Shown here: piece after piece, positions 32,289-42,390 of the stretch
Numbering within the stretch: the stretch's first letter is position 1
Layout of the letters: the number at the start of each line of letters is the position of its first letter
DNA from: Myxococcus landrumus
Lineage (GTDB): Bacteria > Myxococcota > Myxococcia > Myxococcales > Myxococcaceae
Direction: 5' to 3'
NCBI RefSeq assembly: GCF_017301635.1
Contig: NZ_CP071091.1
Location: 215,001-279,000 of the forward strand
Length of the DNA: 64,000 nucleotides
The notes under the pieces: generated by a model
Told to the model about the DNA's origin: nothing
Database searches by the model: none
What the model saw: the letters and a program-made list of their open reading frames with translations, nothing else
Made by a program: the position numbers and the translations under genes

Positions 32289-32580
32289 GGACGAGGTCGT
32301 CGAGCTGCCCATCGACGGCAACCTCGACCTGCACTTCTTTCACCCTCGCGAGGTGAAGCCCCTGGTCATCGAGTACCTCTGGGCCTGTCGCCAGAAGGGC
32401 TTGCTCGACGTACGCATCATCCACGGCAAGGGGATGGGCGCGTTGCGCCGCACCGTACAGTCGCTGCTACCCAAGCTGGAGGAAGTGGAGTCCTTCCGCT
32501 CCGCCTCTGAGTCCGACGGAGGCTGGGGGGCGACGTGGGTGCGGCTCAAGCCGCTGGAGGCTCAGGACAGCCAGAAGTAG
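32209..32580 (+). CDS. Smr-domain protein (stand-alone)
   Basis: A 123-residue protein. After a proline-rich leader, residues 38-115 form an Smr domain: LDLHFFHPREV opens it and IIHGKGMGALRRTV carries the HGKG motif of the MutS2 C-terminal nuclease domain. Stand-alone Smr proteins nick or bind DNA or RNA; their roles are poorly known. GGGGGAG lies seven bases before the ATG. The 3' end overlaps the convergent SNF2 helicase gene by 19 bases. Confidence 0.88.
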   Translation: MSPRRPPPLPPGEDLLPPEGTEPPPAEDEVVELPIDGNLDLHFFHPREVKPLVIEYLWACRQKGLLDVRIIHGKGMGALRRTVQSLLPKLEEVESFRSASESDGGWGATWVRLKPLEAQDSQK

Positions 32581-35324
32581 GCCGAGGCGATGAGCGAGCG
32601 CTTCTCCGTCACCTTGGCCTTCTGGGCGAGCTCGGCGAGCTGGCGGTCCTTGGAGGCGTAGCGCTTCTCCTCCTCGTTGCGCAGCGAGGACAGCTTGCGG
32701 CGGTACTCGCGCTCCATGCGGTCCGCGTGTGCGCGGGCCTTCGCGCGCTCCGCGACGTCCTCGACCGGGGCCACCTGCTTGCGCGCTTCAATCCACTGCT
32801 GCCGCGCCGTCTCCACGGCCTCGCGAGACTCCATGAGGCAGTCCTCGACGTAGCGGTCCGCGCGCTCCTTGGCCTTGTCCAGCTCCAGGGCATTGCGGCG
32901 CTCGGCGGCGCGGATGATTTCATCCTTCGCCGTCATCAACGACTGCTCCTGCATGAGCTGCACGGACACGGGCGCGGGCTGGCGGCGCTTCTCCTCCTTC
33001 GCCTCCAGCTTCACGAAGTGCGAGCCGTCCTGGAGGGGCAGGGCGCGGAAGTTGCCCTCGCGGTCCTTCACCAGCACCAGGTGGACGACCTTCTCCTCGG
33101 GCTTGAGGCCCGTCGTCTCGAACTTGTAGGCGAACCACCAGCCCTCGCTGCCGGCCAGTCGCGCCAGGCGGGAAGGAAGGCCCGCGGCGTCGAGCTGGAG
33201 GTAGCTGACCGCGTCCTGCTTGCGCTCCTTGACGGCATAGGCGGCCTTGGCCACCTCCAGCCGTCCGGACGCGCGGCTGCCCAGCACGGAGTTGGTGAGG
33301 GCGCGGGCCTCCTGCTGCCGCTTCGCGAGCGTCTCCTTCGTCTGCTCGTTCTGCCCGCGCAGGCGGCGGCGCACGTCGCCGTCGAAGCGCTCCATCACCA
33401 CCGAGCGCATCTGCGTCATGCGCTGGCTGATGCGCTGCTCCAGGTCCGAGCGCAGCTTGTCGAACGCGGTGTTGATGTCCTCGGGCTTGCGGCAGGACTG
33501 GTAGATGTCCAGCACGCGGCGCTCGAAGTCCACGCCGCTCTCCAGCGCGCCCAGGATTTCGTCGGAGGCGCCGAACACGCCGTCGAAGAGGTTGAGCTTC
33601 TTCTCCAACAGCTCGAACAGGCGCGCGTCCGCGGCGTTCATGCGGTTGAGGAAGTTGATGACCAGCACGTCCCGCTGCTGCCCGTACCGGTGGCAGCGGC
33701 CGATGCGCTGCTCCACACGCTGCGGGTTCCAGGGCAGGTCGTAGTTCACCACCAGGTTGCAGAACTGGAGGTTGAGTCCCTCGGCGCCGGCCTCGGTGCA
33801 GATGAGAATCTGCGTCTTGTTGCGGAACTCATCGACCAGCGCGCGCCGCTCCTCGGGCGTGCCGGCCATGTCTCCGGACAGGAGCGAAATCTTCCCCCGG
33901 TAGCCGCTCTCCGACAGCAGGTTGAAGAGGTACTGCTGCGTGCGCTTGGACTCGGTGAAGATGAGCGCCTTGACGGGCCAGCCGTGCGACTGCATCACCC
34001 CGAAGGTGCGGTCCAGGCCGCGCTTGAGCGCCTCGCCCTTGGCGTTGACCTTGATGGAGTCCGCCAGGTCCGCGTACTGGCGCAGCTCCCACACTTCCTG
34101 CTCGAGCACGCGGATGTTGGGCGCCTTGGCCGGGTCGTCCGACCACTCCTCGCCCTCTTCGACGAACTGCTTGGCCTCCTCCGGCTCGAACATCGCCAGG
34201 GCCTTCTGGCCCAGCTTCGCCGCCTGCAGGCGCTTGTCCAGGTTGTCGGACAGGCGCCGGAGCGTGGGGGCGATGGCGTACGTGGAGGACGCCAGGAGCT
34301 TGCGGTAGCACAGCGTCAGGAGCGTCTTCTTGCCGGGCTCGATGGCCGCGGCCTCCGAGCGCTGCAGGTACTCGCTGACCTTCTCGTAGAGGTCGTGCTC
34401 CTCGGGCGAGGGCGTGAAGTCCTCCACGATGGAGCGGCGGTTGGTGTACCGCACGTACTCGCGCACCTGACGGCGCAGCGTGCGTTGCACCACGGGGGCC
34501 AGCCGCTCCTTGAGCTCGGTGGCGGCGGCCTCGGACATGCCTCCGCCCTCGTCCACCCGGTAGCGGCTGCGGAAGGCGTGCTCGGGGCCGAGGATCTGCT
34601 CGTCCAGGAGCGACATCAGCCCGAACAGCTCCATGATGTCGTTCTGGAGCGGGGTGGCGGTGAGCAGCAGCTTGGGCTTGCCGGCCAGGGAGGCCCTCAG
34701 CGCCTGGCCCATCTTGTTGTTGGCCCGGTGCGCGTTGCGCAGGCGGTGGGCCTCGTCGATGACGATGAGGTCCCACGTAATCTCCGACGTCAGGTGCGCC
34801 TTGTTCGCCGCGAAGGGGTGCGAGCAGATGACGGGGAAGGGCTGGTCGAAGCAGTTGCCCGTGGCGCGCACGGTGCGGCCGTCCACCAGCACGCTGTCCA
34901 GGTCGAACTTCTCCCGCAGCTCGCTGTTCCACTGCGCCCGGAGGGTGGCCGGCGCGAGGATGAGGATGCGCGTCTTTCCCTCGGCCATGAGCTGGGCGAT
35001 GACGAGGCCCGCTTCAATCGTCTTTCCCAGGCCCACTTCGTCGCCCAGCATGCAGCCGCCGCGCGACAGCGAGTCGAGCGCGAACATGGCGCCTTCGACC
35101 TGGTGGGGATTGAGGTCGACCTTGGCCTCGGACAGGGCGTTGGCCAGCCGCTGCTGGGTGTCGCCGCTGCGTGCCAGGAGCTCCTCGGCCAGCAGCCGCT
35201 CGTGGAAGGGGGTCAGCGACCGGACCGGTTGCTCCACGGGCTCCGCCACGCCGGCGAGGACCGACGCGTCCGCCTCCACCTCCACCCGCAATCCCCTCGC
35301 GACCTCCGCCAAGACCGTCTCCAT
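32562..35324 (-). CDS. SNF2-family (RapA-like) helicase/ATPase
   Basis: A 920-residue superfamily 2 translocase. Motifs in order are Walker A LGDEVGLGKT (about 92-101), Walker B VIDEAHRL, LLTATPLQND, FTESKRTQQY, TEAGAEGLNLQ and the arginine-finger region QRIGRCHRYGQ. A long, coiled-coil-rich C-terminal region (about 640-920) of Arg/Glu/Ala type follows and is probably a nucleic-acid or polymerase contact. RapA recycles RNA polymerase, while related proteins occur in DNA repair and anti-phage systems. No nuclease or methylase partner is adjacent, so a housekeeping role is more likely. Confidence 0.92.
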   Translation of the reverse strand: METVLAEVARGLRVEVEADASVLAGVAEPVEQPVRSLTPFHERLLAEELLARSGDTQQRLANALSEAKVDLNPHQVEGAMFALDSLSRGGCMLGDEVGLGKTIEAGLVIAQLMAEGKTRILILAPATLRAQWNSELREKFDLDSVLVDGRTVRATGNCFDQPFPVICSHPFAANKAHLTSEITWDLIVIDEAHRLRNAHRANNKMGQALRASLAGKPKLLLTATPLQNDIMELFGLMSLLDEQILGPEHAFRSRYRVDEGGGMSEAAATELKERLAPVVQRTLRRQVREYVRYTNRRSIVEDFTPSPEEHDLYEKVSEYLQRSEAAAIEPGKKTLLTLCYRKLLASSTYAIAPTLRRLSDNLDKRLQAAKLGQKALAMFEPEEAKQFVEEGEEWSDDPAKAPNIRVLEQEVWELRQYADLADSIKVNAKGEALKRGLDRTFGVMQSHGWPVKALIFTESKRTQQYLFNLLSESGYRGKISLLSGDMAGTPEERRALVDEFRNKTQILICTEAGAEGLNLQFCNLVVNYDLPWNPQRVEQRIGRCHRYGQQRDVLVINFLNRMNAADARLFELLEKKLNLFDGVFGASDEILGALESGVDFERRVLDIYQSCRKPEDINTAFDKLRSDLEQRISQRMTQMRSVVMERFDGDVRRRLRGQNEQTKETLAKRQQEARALTNSVLGSRASGRLEVAKAAYAVKERKQDAVSYLQLDAAGLPSRLARLAGSEGWWFAYKFETTGLKPEEKVVHLVLVKDREGNFRALPLQDGSHFVKLEAKEEKRRQPAPVSVQLMQEQSLMTAKDEIIRAAERRNALELDKAKERADRYVEDCLMESREAVETARQQWIEARKQVAPVEDVAERAKARAHADRMEREYRRKLSSLRNEEEKRYASKDRQLAELAQKAKVTEKRSLIASAYFWLS

Positions 35325-35374
35325 CCGTGCTGTTTCTGGGTGCCCCGCCGAAGGGGGGGCAAAAGAGACCGGCC

Positions 35375-35402
35375 ATTTTGTTGACGGAGGGCACGGTGTA
35401 AA
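35375..35402 (-). promoter_or_regulatory. Candidate promoter for the SNF2 helicase gene
   Basis: Read on the minus strand, TTTACA (35402-35397) and CAAAAT (35380-35375) are 16 bases apart. Transcription would start near 35368, about 44 bases before the helicase start codon. Confidence 0.4.
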
Positions 35403-35415
35403 GGGGGTCGTTTCC

Positions 35416-35435
35416 GAGGCCGAAAAATCGGCCTC
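35416..35435. terminator. Hairpin between DUF58 and SNF2 genes, possible terminator
   Basis: A perfect 8-bp inverted repeat (GAGGCCGA and TCGGCCTC) with loop AAAA on the plus strand. It lies about 90 bases after the DUF58 stop on the leftward strand, just before the helicase promoter. No T-run follows. Confidence 0.4.
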
Positions 35436-35525
35436 CGCGCGATTGGCATGCTTCTTCGTGAGCGACGCGCGCGCGCACCGTATGTGCCCGTCACACGAAC
35501 TTTCCGCTGGACATCACCGCGAGGA

Positions 35526-36857
35526 CTACAGGAGTCCGCGAGACTTGACGTCCAGGTAGACGTTGAGCGTGGCCGCGCCAAAGCCCTGGGCGGGGGCGCG
35601 GACCACCAGGGCTCCGGCGTCGCGCAGGGTGTTGGCGGTGCGGCGGAACTCTGATTCGAGCCGGGAGGCGGCCTGTCGCGAGTACGCGTCCTGCACTTCC
35701 TCGGGCACCTGGGTCGCCGCGGCGCGCACGTCCTCATCCAGCAGCGAGGCGACGACGGGCAGGTGCCGGGGACGCAAGGCCAGCGTCCGGGTGAGCAGCG
35801 CCGAGGATGCGTCCGGGTCGACCAGGTCCGTGAAGAGCACCACGAGCGTGCGGCGCGTCTGCCGGGCGAAGGCGAAGTCGTAGGCGCGGCCGTAGTCGCT
35901 CTCCTCCAGCGCGGCCTCGGCGCGGTAGAGCGATTCGGTGATGAGGCGCAGGTGCTCGTGTCCCTTGCGCGGGGGCAGGAAGGTGAGCACGTTGCTGGCG
36001 AAGGCCATGACGCCCACCACGTCGCCCGCGTCCAGGCCCACCCGCGCGAGGCGGAGCGCCGCGTCCACCGCGTGGTCCAGCTTGCGCCGGCCCCGCACCT
36101 TGCCCGCCATGTGCCGCCCGCAGTCCAGCAGCAGCAACAGGGGCTGGTGCCGCTCCGGCTGCCACGTGCGCACCAGCGTGTGGGCGTGGCGCGCGGAGGC
36201 CTTCCAGTCGATGTGGCGGTAGTCGTCGCCGGGGCGGTACTCGCGCAGGGATTCGAACTCGCGCCCCTCGGAGGCACGGCGTCGCACGGTGCGCTCGGAG
36301 GGGGCGTCGGAGGAGCGCGCCAGCGTCAGGGCTTCCTTCGAGAGCGCGGTGAGGTCCGGATAGATTTTCACCGCCTGCGCCGCGGGCAGCCGCACCTGTC
36401 TTGCGCACAGGCCCAGGGGGCCGGACAGGCGCAGGTGCAGGTCTCCGAAATGTGCATCGCCTCGAGAGGGTGGGGTGACGAAGTAGGTGAGCCGCGCGGG
36501 GCTCCGGGGGGCCAGTGTGAGGGACTGGCGATGGCCGGTGCTGACGACGGTGCTGGGGGGCTCGTCGCGGACCTCCACGCGCAAGGGAGCGGTGCCCTCG
36601 TCGAGCCGCTCGAACACCCAGTGCACGGCGTTGCGGGTACCGGAGGAGAGGATGGGCTCCACCTCGCGAGAGACCTTCACGTCCTCGACGCGCGGTGCGC
36701 GCAGGAAGTCCACGGCGCACAGGGCGAACACGGCCACGTTCATCGCCAGCGCGAGCCAGCCGAACGTGGGGCTGGCCACCGTCAGCGCCGCGGGGACGAG
36801 CCCTCCGGCGAACAGCGCCACCGCGAGGCCCGTGGGGACCGGCCGCCCCTGGCTCAC
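35526..36857 (-). CDS. DUF58-domain protein with von Willebrand-like fold
   Basis: A 443-residue protein. Two membrane spans lie near the N-terminus (about residues 10-50). The DUF58 signature [18 protein letters not shown] is at about 225-242. A VWA-like core follows, but the MIDAS position reads DCGRH instead of DxSxS, so metal binding is doubtful. The start overlaps the MoxR stop region by four bases. MoxR-DUF58 pairs are thought to act as chaperones in the assembly of membrane or metallo-protein complexes. The transglutaminase or DUF4129 partners often found next to such pairs are absent here. Confidence 0.92.
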   Translation of the reverse strand: MSQGRPVPTGLAVALFAGGLVPAALTVASPTFGWLALAMNVAVFALCAVDFLRAPRVEDVKVSREVEPILSSGTRNAVHWVFERLDEGTAPLRVEVRDEPPSTVVSTGHRQSLTLAPRSPARLTYFVTPPSRGDAHFGDLHLRLSGPLGLCARQVRLPAAQAVKIYPDLTALSKEALTLARSSDAPSERTVRRRASEGREFESLREYRPGDDYRHIDWKASARHAHTLVRTWQPERHQPLLLLLDCGRHMAGKVRGRRKLDHAVDAALRLARVGLDAGDVVGVMAFASNVLTFLPPRKGHEHLRLITESLYRAEAALEESDYGRAYDFAFARQTRRTLVVLFTDLVDPDASSALLTRTLALRPRHLPVVASLLDEDVRAAATQVPEEVQDAYSRQAASRLESEFRRTANTLRDAGALVVRAPAQGFGAATLNVYLDVKSRGLL

Positions 36858-37789
36858 CGAGGGACCCGCACCCGCTCGAGCGTCTGCTTCAGCACGTCGT
36901 CCGCGGTGACACCTTCCACCTCGGCCTCGGCCTTGAGGAGCAGGCGGTGGTTGAGGACGCTGGGCACCACGCTCTTCACGTCGTCGGGCGTGACGAACTC
37001 GTTGCCCGTCAGCGCGGCGCGCGCCTTGGCCGCGGCGAGCAGGGCCTGCGCCGCGCGAGGACTGGCGCCCAGGCGCACGCGAGGACTGGCGCGAGTGTCC
37101 CGAACCAGGGCGACGACGTACTGGAGAATCGAATCATCGCAGGTGACGCGGGCCGCGCGGGCCTGAAGCTCCAGGAGCGTGGGGGCGTCGAGCACGCGGT
37201 CCACCGAGGGAGGACGTCCCTCGCGCTGGTGGAAGGCGCGCAGCATGGTGGTCTCCGCGTCCCCGTCCGGATAGCCCACGCGCACGCGCATGAGGAATCG
37301 GTCGAGCTGGGCTTCGGGCAGGGGATAGGTCCCCTCCAGCTCCAGCGGGTTCTGCGTGGCCACCACGAAGAAGTGGGGCGGCAGGGGGTGGGTGACGCCG
37401 TCGATGGTGACCTGTCGCTCCTCCATCGCCTCCAGCAGCGCGGCCTGGGCCTTGGGTGGGGTGCGGTTGATTTCATCCGCCACCAGCACCTCGGTGAAGA
37501 TGGGGCCCTTCACCAATCGGAAAGCGTTGTCCTGCGGCTGGAAGACGTTGGTGCCGAGGATGTCCGCCGGCATCAGGTCCGGAGTGAACTGGATGCGCGT
37601 GAAGAGCAGTCCCAGCGCCCCGGCCATGCTGCGCGCGGTGAGCGTCTTCGCCACGCCGGGCACACCCTCCAGCAGCACGTGGCCTCGCGCGAGGAAGGCC
37701 GTCACCAGGTCGGCGAGCACACGCGGCTGGCCAAAGACGGTTCCGCTCAACGCGGCGGTGAGTCGGGAGAGGGGCGAGGCGTCGGACAT
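36854..37789 (-). CDS. MoxR-family AAA+ ATPase
   Basis: A 311-residue AAA+ protein. Walker A is GVPGVAKT, Walker B is [13 protein letters not shown], and [18 protein letters not shown] with following DRF matches the MoxR sensor and arginine-finger regions. The length is typical of the family. Together with the overlapping DUF58 gene it should form a cytoplasmic ATPase working on a membrane-anchored partner. No substrate operon is adjacent. Confidence 0.95.
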   Translation of the reverse strand: MSDASPLSRLTAALSGTVFGQPRVLADLVTAFLARGHVLLEGVPGVAKTLTARSMAGALGLLFTRIQFTPDLMPADILGTNVFQPQDNAFRLVKGPIFTEVLVADEINRTPPKAQAALLEAMEERQVTIDGVTHPLPPHFFVVATQNPLELEGTYPLPEAQLDRFLMRVRVGYPDGDAETTMLRAFHQREGRPPSVDRVLDAPTLLELQARAARVTCDDSILQYVVALVRDTRASPRVRLGASPRAAQALLAAAKARAALTGNEFVTPDDVKSVVPSVLNHRLLLKAEAEVEGVTADDVLKQTLERVRVPR

Positions 37790-37861
37790 GGTGGCGGGAC
37801 GCTAGAACGGCAGGGCTCCGCGCGGCACCCCTTTCGTGAGGTGCGCGCGGAAGGGGCCGCG

Positions 37862-38836
37862 TCAGTCCTCGTTGCGGCTCTTCAGGCCCAGGAACGCGCC
37901 AATCAGCGCGGCGATCGCGCCCAGCAGGCCGATGAAGACGCCGAAGCTCGGCGAGGAGTTCATCATCTCCGAGTTGCCGATGGGCGAGGGCACCAGCGTG
38001 GTGTCCGACGACACCTTGATGAAGACGACGCACCAGACGACGCACATGATGGTGGTGATCAACTGCGCCATCCACGGCACCACGGGGTTGAGGTTGGGGA
38101 AGGTGGAACGTGCGCGGATGCTGATGGTCACCATCACCACGAGCGCGAGCAGGAACGCGCCAAAGCCCATGCTCATCAAGCCCAGCGCGTCACCGTCCGC
38201 GGCGGTCTCCTTCCACGGCACGAAGCACGAGAGGATGACGGTCCCCGCGCCGTAGAAGGCAATCTTGTCTCCCGTGCTCATCGCGCCCAGCAGGTCCTTG
38301 GCGTCCTGGATGAGCTCGTCCGGATTGACGATGGCGTTGTTCTCTTCGTCGTCCGAGTCCGGCCTGTGGGCGCGGTCCCAGGGGTCCGGCCCAGCGGAAG
38401 CAGCCGCGGGCGCGGTGGCAGCGGCGGGCGCGGAGCGGCGGGGCGCCGTGTTGGGCGCGGAGCGAGACGCGGGCGCGGGGCGGCTGGCGCGTTGGGAGGC
38501 GCTCTTGGCGATGTCCTCCACGCTGCGGACGTTGGTGGCGTCGGCACTCGCGGCTGGAGGGGGCCTGCTGCCCGCGGACTTGCCAGCGGGCCGAGGTCGC
38601 GAGGGAGCAGCGGGCTTGGGTGCCGGGCGTGGGTCTTCGTTCGCGCCCGTGGACTCATCATCGTTGTCTCCCGGGGGCTCCGCCGAGAGGAACGAGCCGT
38701 CGATGATGTAATCGCAGACGGAACAAATCGATGCGTTGGCGGCTACCTTCGAGCCGCAGCCAGGGCAGTTCAGAACCGGCGCTCCTGCAGAGGGATGCGA
38801 AGGTGCATCTTCGGAGCCCCAGGCCGCGCGTGTCAA
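37862..38836 (-). CDS. Zinc-ribbon membrane protein with four predicted spans
   Basis: A 324-residue protein. Cys24, Cys27, Cys38 and Cys41 form a CxxC-x10-CxxC zinc ribbon. A long Pro/Ala/Ser-rich linker (about residues 50-165) leads to about four membrane spans (near 190-210, 220-240, 252-275 and 298-316). The only start that keeps the ribbon is the TTG at 38836; a stop codon lies in frame a few codons upstream and no ribosome binding site is seen. Proteins combining a zinc ribbon, a low-complexity linker and a DUF4234-like membrane part are common in myxobacteria; no function is known. Confidence 0.75.
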   Translation of the reverse strand: MTRAAWGSEDAPSHPSAGAPVLNCPGCGSKVAANASICSVCDYIIDGSFLSAEPPGDNDDESTGANEDPRPAPKPAAPSRPRPAGKSAGSRPPPAASADATNVRSVEDIAKSASQRASRPAPASRSAPNTAPRRSAPAAATAPAAASAGPDPWDRAHRPDSDDEENNAIVNPDELIQDAKDLLGAMSTGDKIAFYGAGTVILSCFVPWKETAADGDALGLMSMGFGAFLLALVVMVTISIRARSTFPNLNPVVPWMAQLITTIMCVVWCVVFIKVSSDTTLVPSPIGNSEMMNSSPSFGVFIGLLGAIAALIGAFLGLKSRNED

Positions 38837-38891
38837 ACCGCATGCGACCTAACCCCTGGATTTTCGCGGGGAATTGGCCTAGGCCGAAGTC

Positions 38892-41030
38892 ATGCGACGT
38901 CCGAGCCTCCGCGGCCTGTCCCTGTCACTCCTCGTCCTGGTTTCAGGTTGCGCCCACACCGGGCGCGGCTCCAATGCATCGCCCCCGGACGCGGAAGTGA
39001 TGGCGCGAATCCAGGACTGGGAGGATCTGCGCTCGCTGGGGGACGGACAGCTCGTGTCCCTGGCCACCGGCGCTCCGGATTCGCGCGTGCGTGCCCGGGC
39101 TCTCCGGGCACTGGCTCGCATCCAGGACGTGGCCACACTGGACGCGGTGGTCGCGGGACTGCGGCACGAGGAGCCTCGAGTGCGTGGTGAGGCCGCGTTC
39201 GCCGCCGGCGAGCTGGCGCTGTCCTGGGAGGCGCTCACGGACGCGGAGCGGGCGCGGCTCACGGCGCCGCTGCTGGAGGCGGAGGTGGTGGAGCGCGACG
39301 CGCAGGTGCACTTCACCCAGCTCGACACGTTGGGGCGCCTGGCGACGCCCGAGGCGTTCGCGCGACTGGTGGAGCGCATGACCGGGAGCGATGTCGACGT
39401 CGCGGGTCGGGCCTCGCTGTCGCTGGGGGTGGCCGCTCGTCGCGGTGGCGCCGCGGTGGTGAAGGACGTGCCCCTGGCGCCCGCGCAAGCGCTCATGGCG
39501 TCGGACCGGCCCTCTGCGGCCCGGTATGGCGGCGCATATCTGGTGGCGACGGCGAAGCGCGCGGAGGCCCTGTCCACGTTGCGCCAGTGCTTCGCGGACG
39601 AGGACGCGGACATTCGAGCCCTGTGTGCGAAGGCGATGGGCGACATCGGCGGGCCCGAGGACGCGGTGGTGCTGGGCACGCTTCTGGACGACTCGGTGCC
39701 TCGAGTGGCCGCGGAGGCGTCGCGCTCGCTGGCGAAGCTCGCGGCTCGGTGCAGTGGGGCGTGCGTTCCGCTGGAGGTCCTGAAGACACTGTCGTCCCAG
39801 GTGAAGCGCGTCGCGGAGGGACAGGAGACGCCGCTGCCTGTGGGCTCCTCGCCTCGAGAGGCGACGCGGGCGCGCTCGGCGGAGGGGCACCCCATCCTCG
39901 CGTTGGCTCAACAGGGGCTGCCCGCCTTGGGCGCGCCCGTGCTCGAGTCGCTGCGGTCCGCCATCGCCGACCCTCGGCTGCGCAGCCAGGCCTCGAAGCT
40001 GGCGCTCGCGGACCTTGGGTGGCTCGACTGCCGGCTGGCCGCGGCCTTGGATCGCCAGCGCGGTGAGCTCGTCGAAGTGCTGCGCTGCGGTGGGGACACG
40101 GTGTCCGAGGAGCGCCGCCTGGCGTTGGGACTGCGAGAGGTCGCGCTCTCTCCCAACAAGGCTCCCGCCGTGTTCGCGGAGACCTATCTGCGCCATCCCT
40201 CCGCACGGGTCCGGCTCACGGCGATGGAGGTCCTCGCCGAGCGCCCCACGCCCGGGACGGCGTCCGCGGTGGCGGAGTTGTTGGGGAGTGAGGACCCGGT
40301 GGTGGCGGGCTCGGCCGCGGCGACGCTGGGCCGGTTGAAGGACCCCAGCACGCTGAAGGGCGTGCAAGTGCTGGCCGACCGTGTTCCCTCCGAGCCCGAC
40401 CTGGCGGACCCGGTGGCGGGCGCGCTCGTCGCTCTGGAGGGAGTGTCGGCGGAACCGCGCATGCGCCAGTGGCTCACGCATCCACACGCCAACGTGCGCC
40501 GCGTGGCGGCCGCGGCCCTCACCGAGCTCACTGGCAAGCCCGTGCGCTCCGAGCGCGTCGCGCTTCCTCGAGACACCTTCCGCCCCGCGCCCGCGCCCCA
40601 AGGCGCCGGACTGGTGCTTCGCACGGACAAGGGAGACATCACCGTGCGCCTGGACGCCGAGGACGCACCGCTGACCTCCGGCAACCTGGTGGGCCTGGCG
40701 CGCAAGGGCTACTTCAACGGCATTACCTTCCACCGCGTGGTGCCGGACTTCGTCGCGCAGGGCGGAGACCCTCGCGGAGACGGGGAAGGGGGCCCGGGTT
40801 ACTCCATCCGCTGCGAGATGACCCGGCGGCCCTACCAGCGCGGTGTGCTGGGCATGGCGCTCTCCGGGAAGGACACTGGTGGCAGCCAGTTCTTCTTCAC
40901 GCACGCGCCGCAGCCCCACCTGGACGGCCGCTACACGGCCTTCGGTGAGGTGGTGTCCGGCATGGACGTGGTGGACGCCCTGCTGGAGGGCGATGTGATT
41001 CGTGACGTCTCCGTGGTGACGCTGCCGTAG
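38892..41030 (+). CDS. Lipoprotein with HEAT repeats fused to a cyclophilin-type peptidyl-prolyl isomerase
   Basis: A 712-residue lipoprotein; LVSGC places the lipidated cysteine at residue 20. Residues 40-550 are alpha-helical HEAT/PBS-like repeats of about 30 residues, with recurring [22 protein letters not shown] and [11 protein letters not shown] patterns. The last 150 residues are a cyclophilin domain: [26 protein letters not shown] and [16 protein letters not shown] are the catalytic signatures. It probably acts in the periplasm as a folding factor that holds clients through its HEAT solenoid. This domain order is rare outside myxobacteria. Confidence 0.9.
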   Translation: MRRPSLRGLSLSLLVLVSGCAHTGRGSNASPPDAEVMARIQDWEDLRSLGDGQLVSLATGAPDSRVRARALRALARIQDVATLDAVVAGLRHEEPRVRGEAAFAAGELALSWEALTDAERARLTAPLLEAEVVERDAQVHFTQLDTLGRLATPEAFARLVERMTGSDVDVAGRASLSLGVAARRGGAAVVKDVPLAPAQALMASDRPSAARYGGAYLVATAKRAEALSTLRQCFADEDADIRALCAKAMGDIGGPEDAVVLGTLLDDSVPRVAAEASRSLAKLAARCSGACVPLEVLKTLSSQVKRVAEGQETPLPVGSSPREATRARSAEGHPILALAQQGLPALGAPVLESLRSAIADPRLRSQASKLALADLGWLDCRLAAALDRQRGELVEVLRCGGDTVSEERRLALGLREVALSPNKAPAVFAETYLRHPSARVRLTAMEVLAERPTPGTASAVAELLGSEDPVVAGSAAATLGRLKDPSTLKGVQVLADRVPSEPDLADPVAGALVALEGVSAEPRMRQWLTHPHANVRRVAAAALTELTGKPVRSERVALPRDTFRPAPAPQGAGLVLRTDKGDITVRLDAEDAPLTSGNLVGLARKGYFNGITFHRVVPDFVAQGGDPRGDGEGGPGYSIRCEMTRRPYQRGVLGMALSGKDTGGSQFFFTHAPQPHLDGRYTAFGEVVSGMDVVDALLEGDVIRDVSVVTLP

Positions 41031-41036
41031 GCGACG

Positions 41037-42152
41037 TCAGGCGCCGCTCGCGCGGGCGAGCGCCTCGGGCAGTCCGAGCGGATGGCTGCGCCAGCGCTCG
41101 TGCTCTTCCTTCTCGAGCGTCTCCACCTGGTGGCGGATGCGCTGCCACTCCGTCTCGGGGATGCGCAGGAAGGCGTCGGCGAGGTTGGGGTCGAACTGGG
41201 TCCCCGCGCAGCGGCGAATCTCGTCCCGCGCCACGCTCATGGGCCGGCCCTTGCGATAGGGGCGGTCCGAGGTGATGGCGTCCACCGTGTCGGCGATGCT
41301 GAAGATGCGCGCGCCGATGCAGATGTCCTCGGTGGCCAGCCCCTGCGGGTAGCCCTTGCCGTCCCAGCGCTCCTGGTGCTGGAGGACGATGAGCGCCGCC
41401 TCGTGCAGGTAGGGCATCTTCGCCATCATCCGGTAGCCGAACTCGGGATGCTTGCGCATCTCCACCCATTCCTCGGGCGTGAGCGGTCCAGGCTTGAGCA
41501 GGATGGAGTCGCGCACGCCAATCTTGCCGATGTCGTGCAACAGCGCGCCTTGTTCCACCACGTCCAGCGCGGCGCCCGCGAGTCCGACTTCCTCCGCGAG
41601 CCTGCGCGAATAGAGCGACACGCGACGCGAGTGCCACTGCGTTTCCGTGTCGCGATAGTCCAGCGCGCTGATGAGCCCATCCAGCAGGCCCGTGGTGCGC
41701 TCCACCACGCGCCGCTCCAGGTCCTGGTTGATGGCCACCAGCTCCGCGTTCTTCGCCGCCACCTCGCGCGACAGCCGCTCGTTGGCCTCCACCAGCCGGT
41801 AGTGCTCCACCGCCTGACGCACGCTGCTCGTCAGCTCGCTCAGCGACCAGGGCTTGCCGAGGAGGCGGAACACCTCGCCGCGGTTGACCGCCTCCGACGC
41901 GACGCGGAAGTCCGCCGCCGCCGTCAGCATCAACCGCACCGCCTTGGGATTGGTCTCTCGCAGGACGCCCAACAGCTCGATGCCGTTGAGGTACGGCATC
42001 ATGAAGTCCGTCAGCACGACGCTGAAGCCGACCTCGCGCGCCGCCAGGGCCGGGTCGCTGTGCGTGACGACGTCGTAGCCTTCCGACTCGAGGATCCGTG
42101 AGAGCGCGGCGAGGATGAGCACGTCGTCATCCACCACGAGGATGCGGTCCAT
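41037..42152 (-). CDS. Response regulator with HD-GYP cyclic-di-GMP phosphodiesterase output
   Basis: A 371-residue protein of the RpfG kind. The receiver domain has acidic residues Asp8-Asp10, phospho-acceptor Asp49 and Lys100. A helical linker is followed by the HD-GYP domain: HDIGK at 206-210, His235, His259 and the GYP motif at 267-269 (GKGYPQG). All metal-binding positions appear intact, so it should hydrolyse c-di-GMP under control of phosphorylation. No sensor kinase is adjacent. It ends close to the cyclophilin gene stop (convergent, six bases apart). Confidence 0.93.
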   Translation of the reverse strand: MDRILVVDDDVLILAALSRILESEGYDVVTHSDPALAAREVGFSVVLTDFMMPYLNGIELLGVLRETNPKAVRLMLTAAADFRVASEAVNRGEVFRLLGKPWSLSELTSSVRQAVEHYRLVEANERLSREVAAKNAELVAINQDLERRVVERTTGLLDGLISALDYRDTETQWHSRRVSLYSRRLAEEVGLAGAALDVVEQGALLHDIGKIGVRDSILLKPGPLTPEEWVEMRKHPEFGYRMMAKMPYLHEAALIVLQHQERWDGKGYPQGLATEDICIGARIFSIADTVDAITSDRPYRKGRPMSVARDEIRRCAGTQFDPNLADAFLRIPETEWQRIRHQVETLEKEEHERWRSHPLGLPEALARASGA

Positions 42153-42189
42153 GTTGGCGGGTCTCCGGCAGGGCGCGGGCTTGTCTATA

Positions 42190-42195
42190 TTTATA
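42190..42195 (-). promoter_or_regulatory. Candidate -10 element for the HD-GYP regulator gene
   Basis: TATAAA read on the minus strand lies in the AT-rich patch TCTATATTTATACACG, unusual for this GC-rich sequence. It is about 38 bases before the start codon. No good -35 element is seen. Confidence 0.3.
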
Positions 42196-42305
42196 CACGT
42201 CTTGCCCGGTCCCCTAACAGGCCCCCCAAGTCCGTTTGTGGTTGCAAGCCCCGGAAATCATTGGAAGTTCTTGCAAATGGCAAGAGCAGCCAAACCAAGT
42301 GATGC

Positions 42306-42335
42306 TTGCCTGCCCGCCAAGGTGTGATTTATGGT
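42306..42335 (+). promoter_or_regulatory. Candidate promoter for the DapB-fold dehydrogenase operon
   Basis: TTGCCT (42306-42311) and TATGGT (42330-42335) are 18 bases apart, about 55 bases before the start codon. A 6-bp inverted repeat (TCTTGC and GCAAGA) lies just upstream at about 42272-42288. Confidence 0.3.
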
Positions 42336-42390
42336 GTGCCGCAAGGCTGCGTTTCAGCGCTAACCCCTTGGAATCCTGGAGCAATCTCCG

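Noticed and set aside
32562..35324. SNF2 helicase as part of an anti-phage island such as DISARM.
   Set aside because: No methylase, nuclease or other defence gene lies nearby, and neighbours are housekeeping or envelope genes.
32535..35384. A 949-codon plus-strand frame over the SNF2 helicase.
   Set aside because: The opposite strand encodes a full set of helicase motifs; this frame has only low-complexity Leu/Arg/Gly composition.
42153..42390. AT-rich intergenic stretch considered as an attachment site or mobile-element scar.
   Set aside because: No flanking direct repeats, integrase or tRNA; promoter elements explain the composition.
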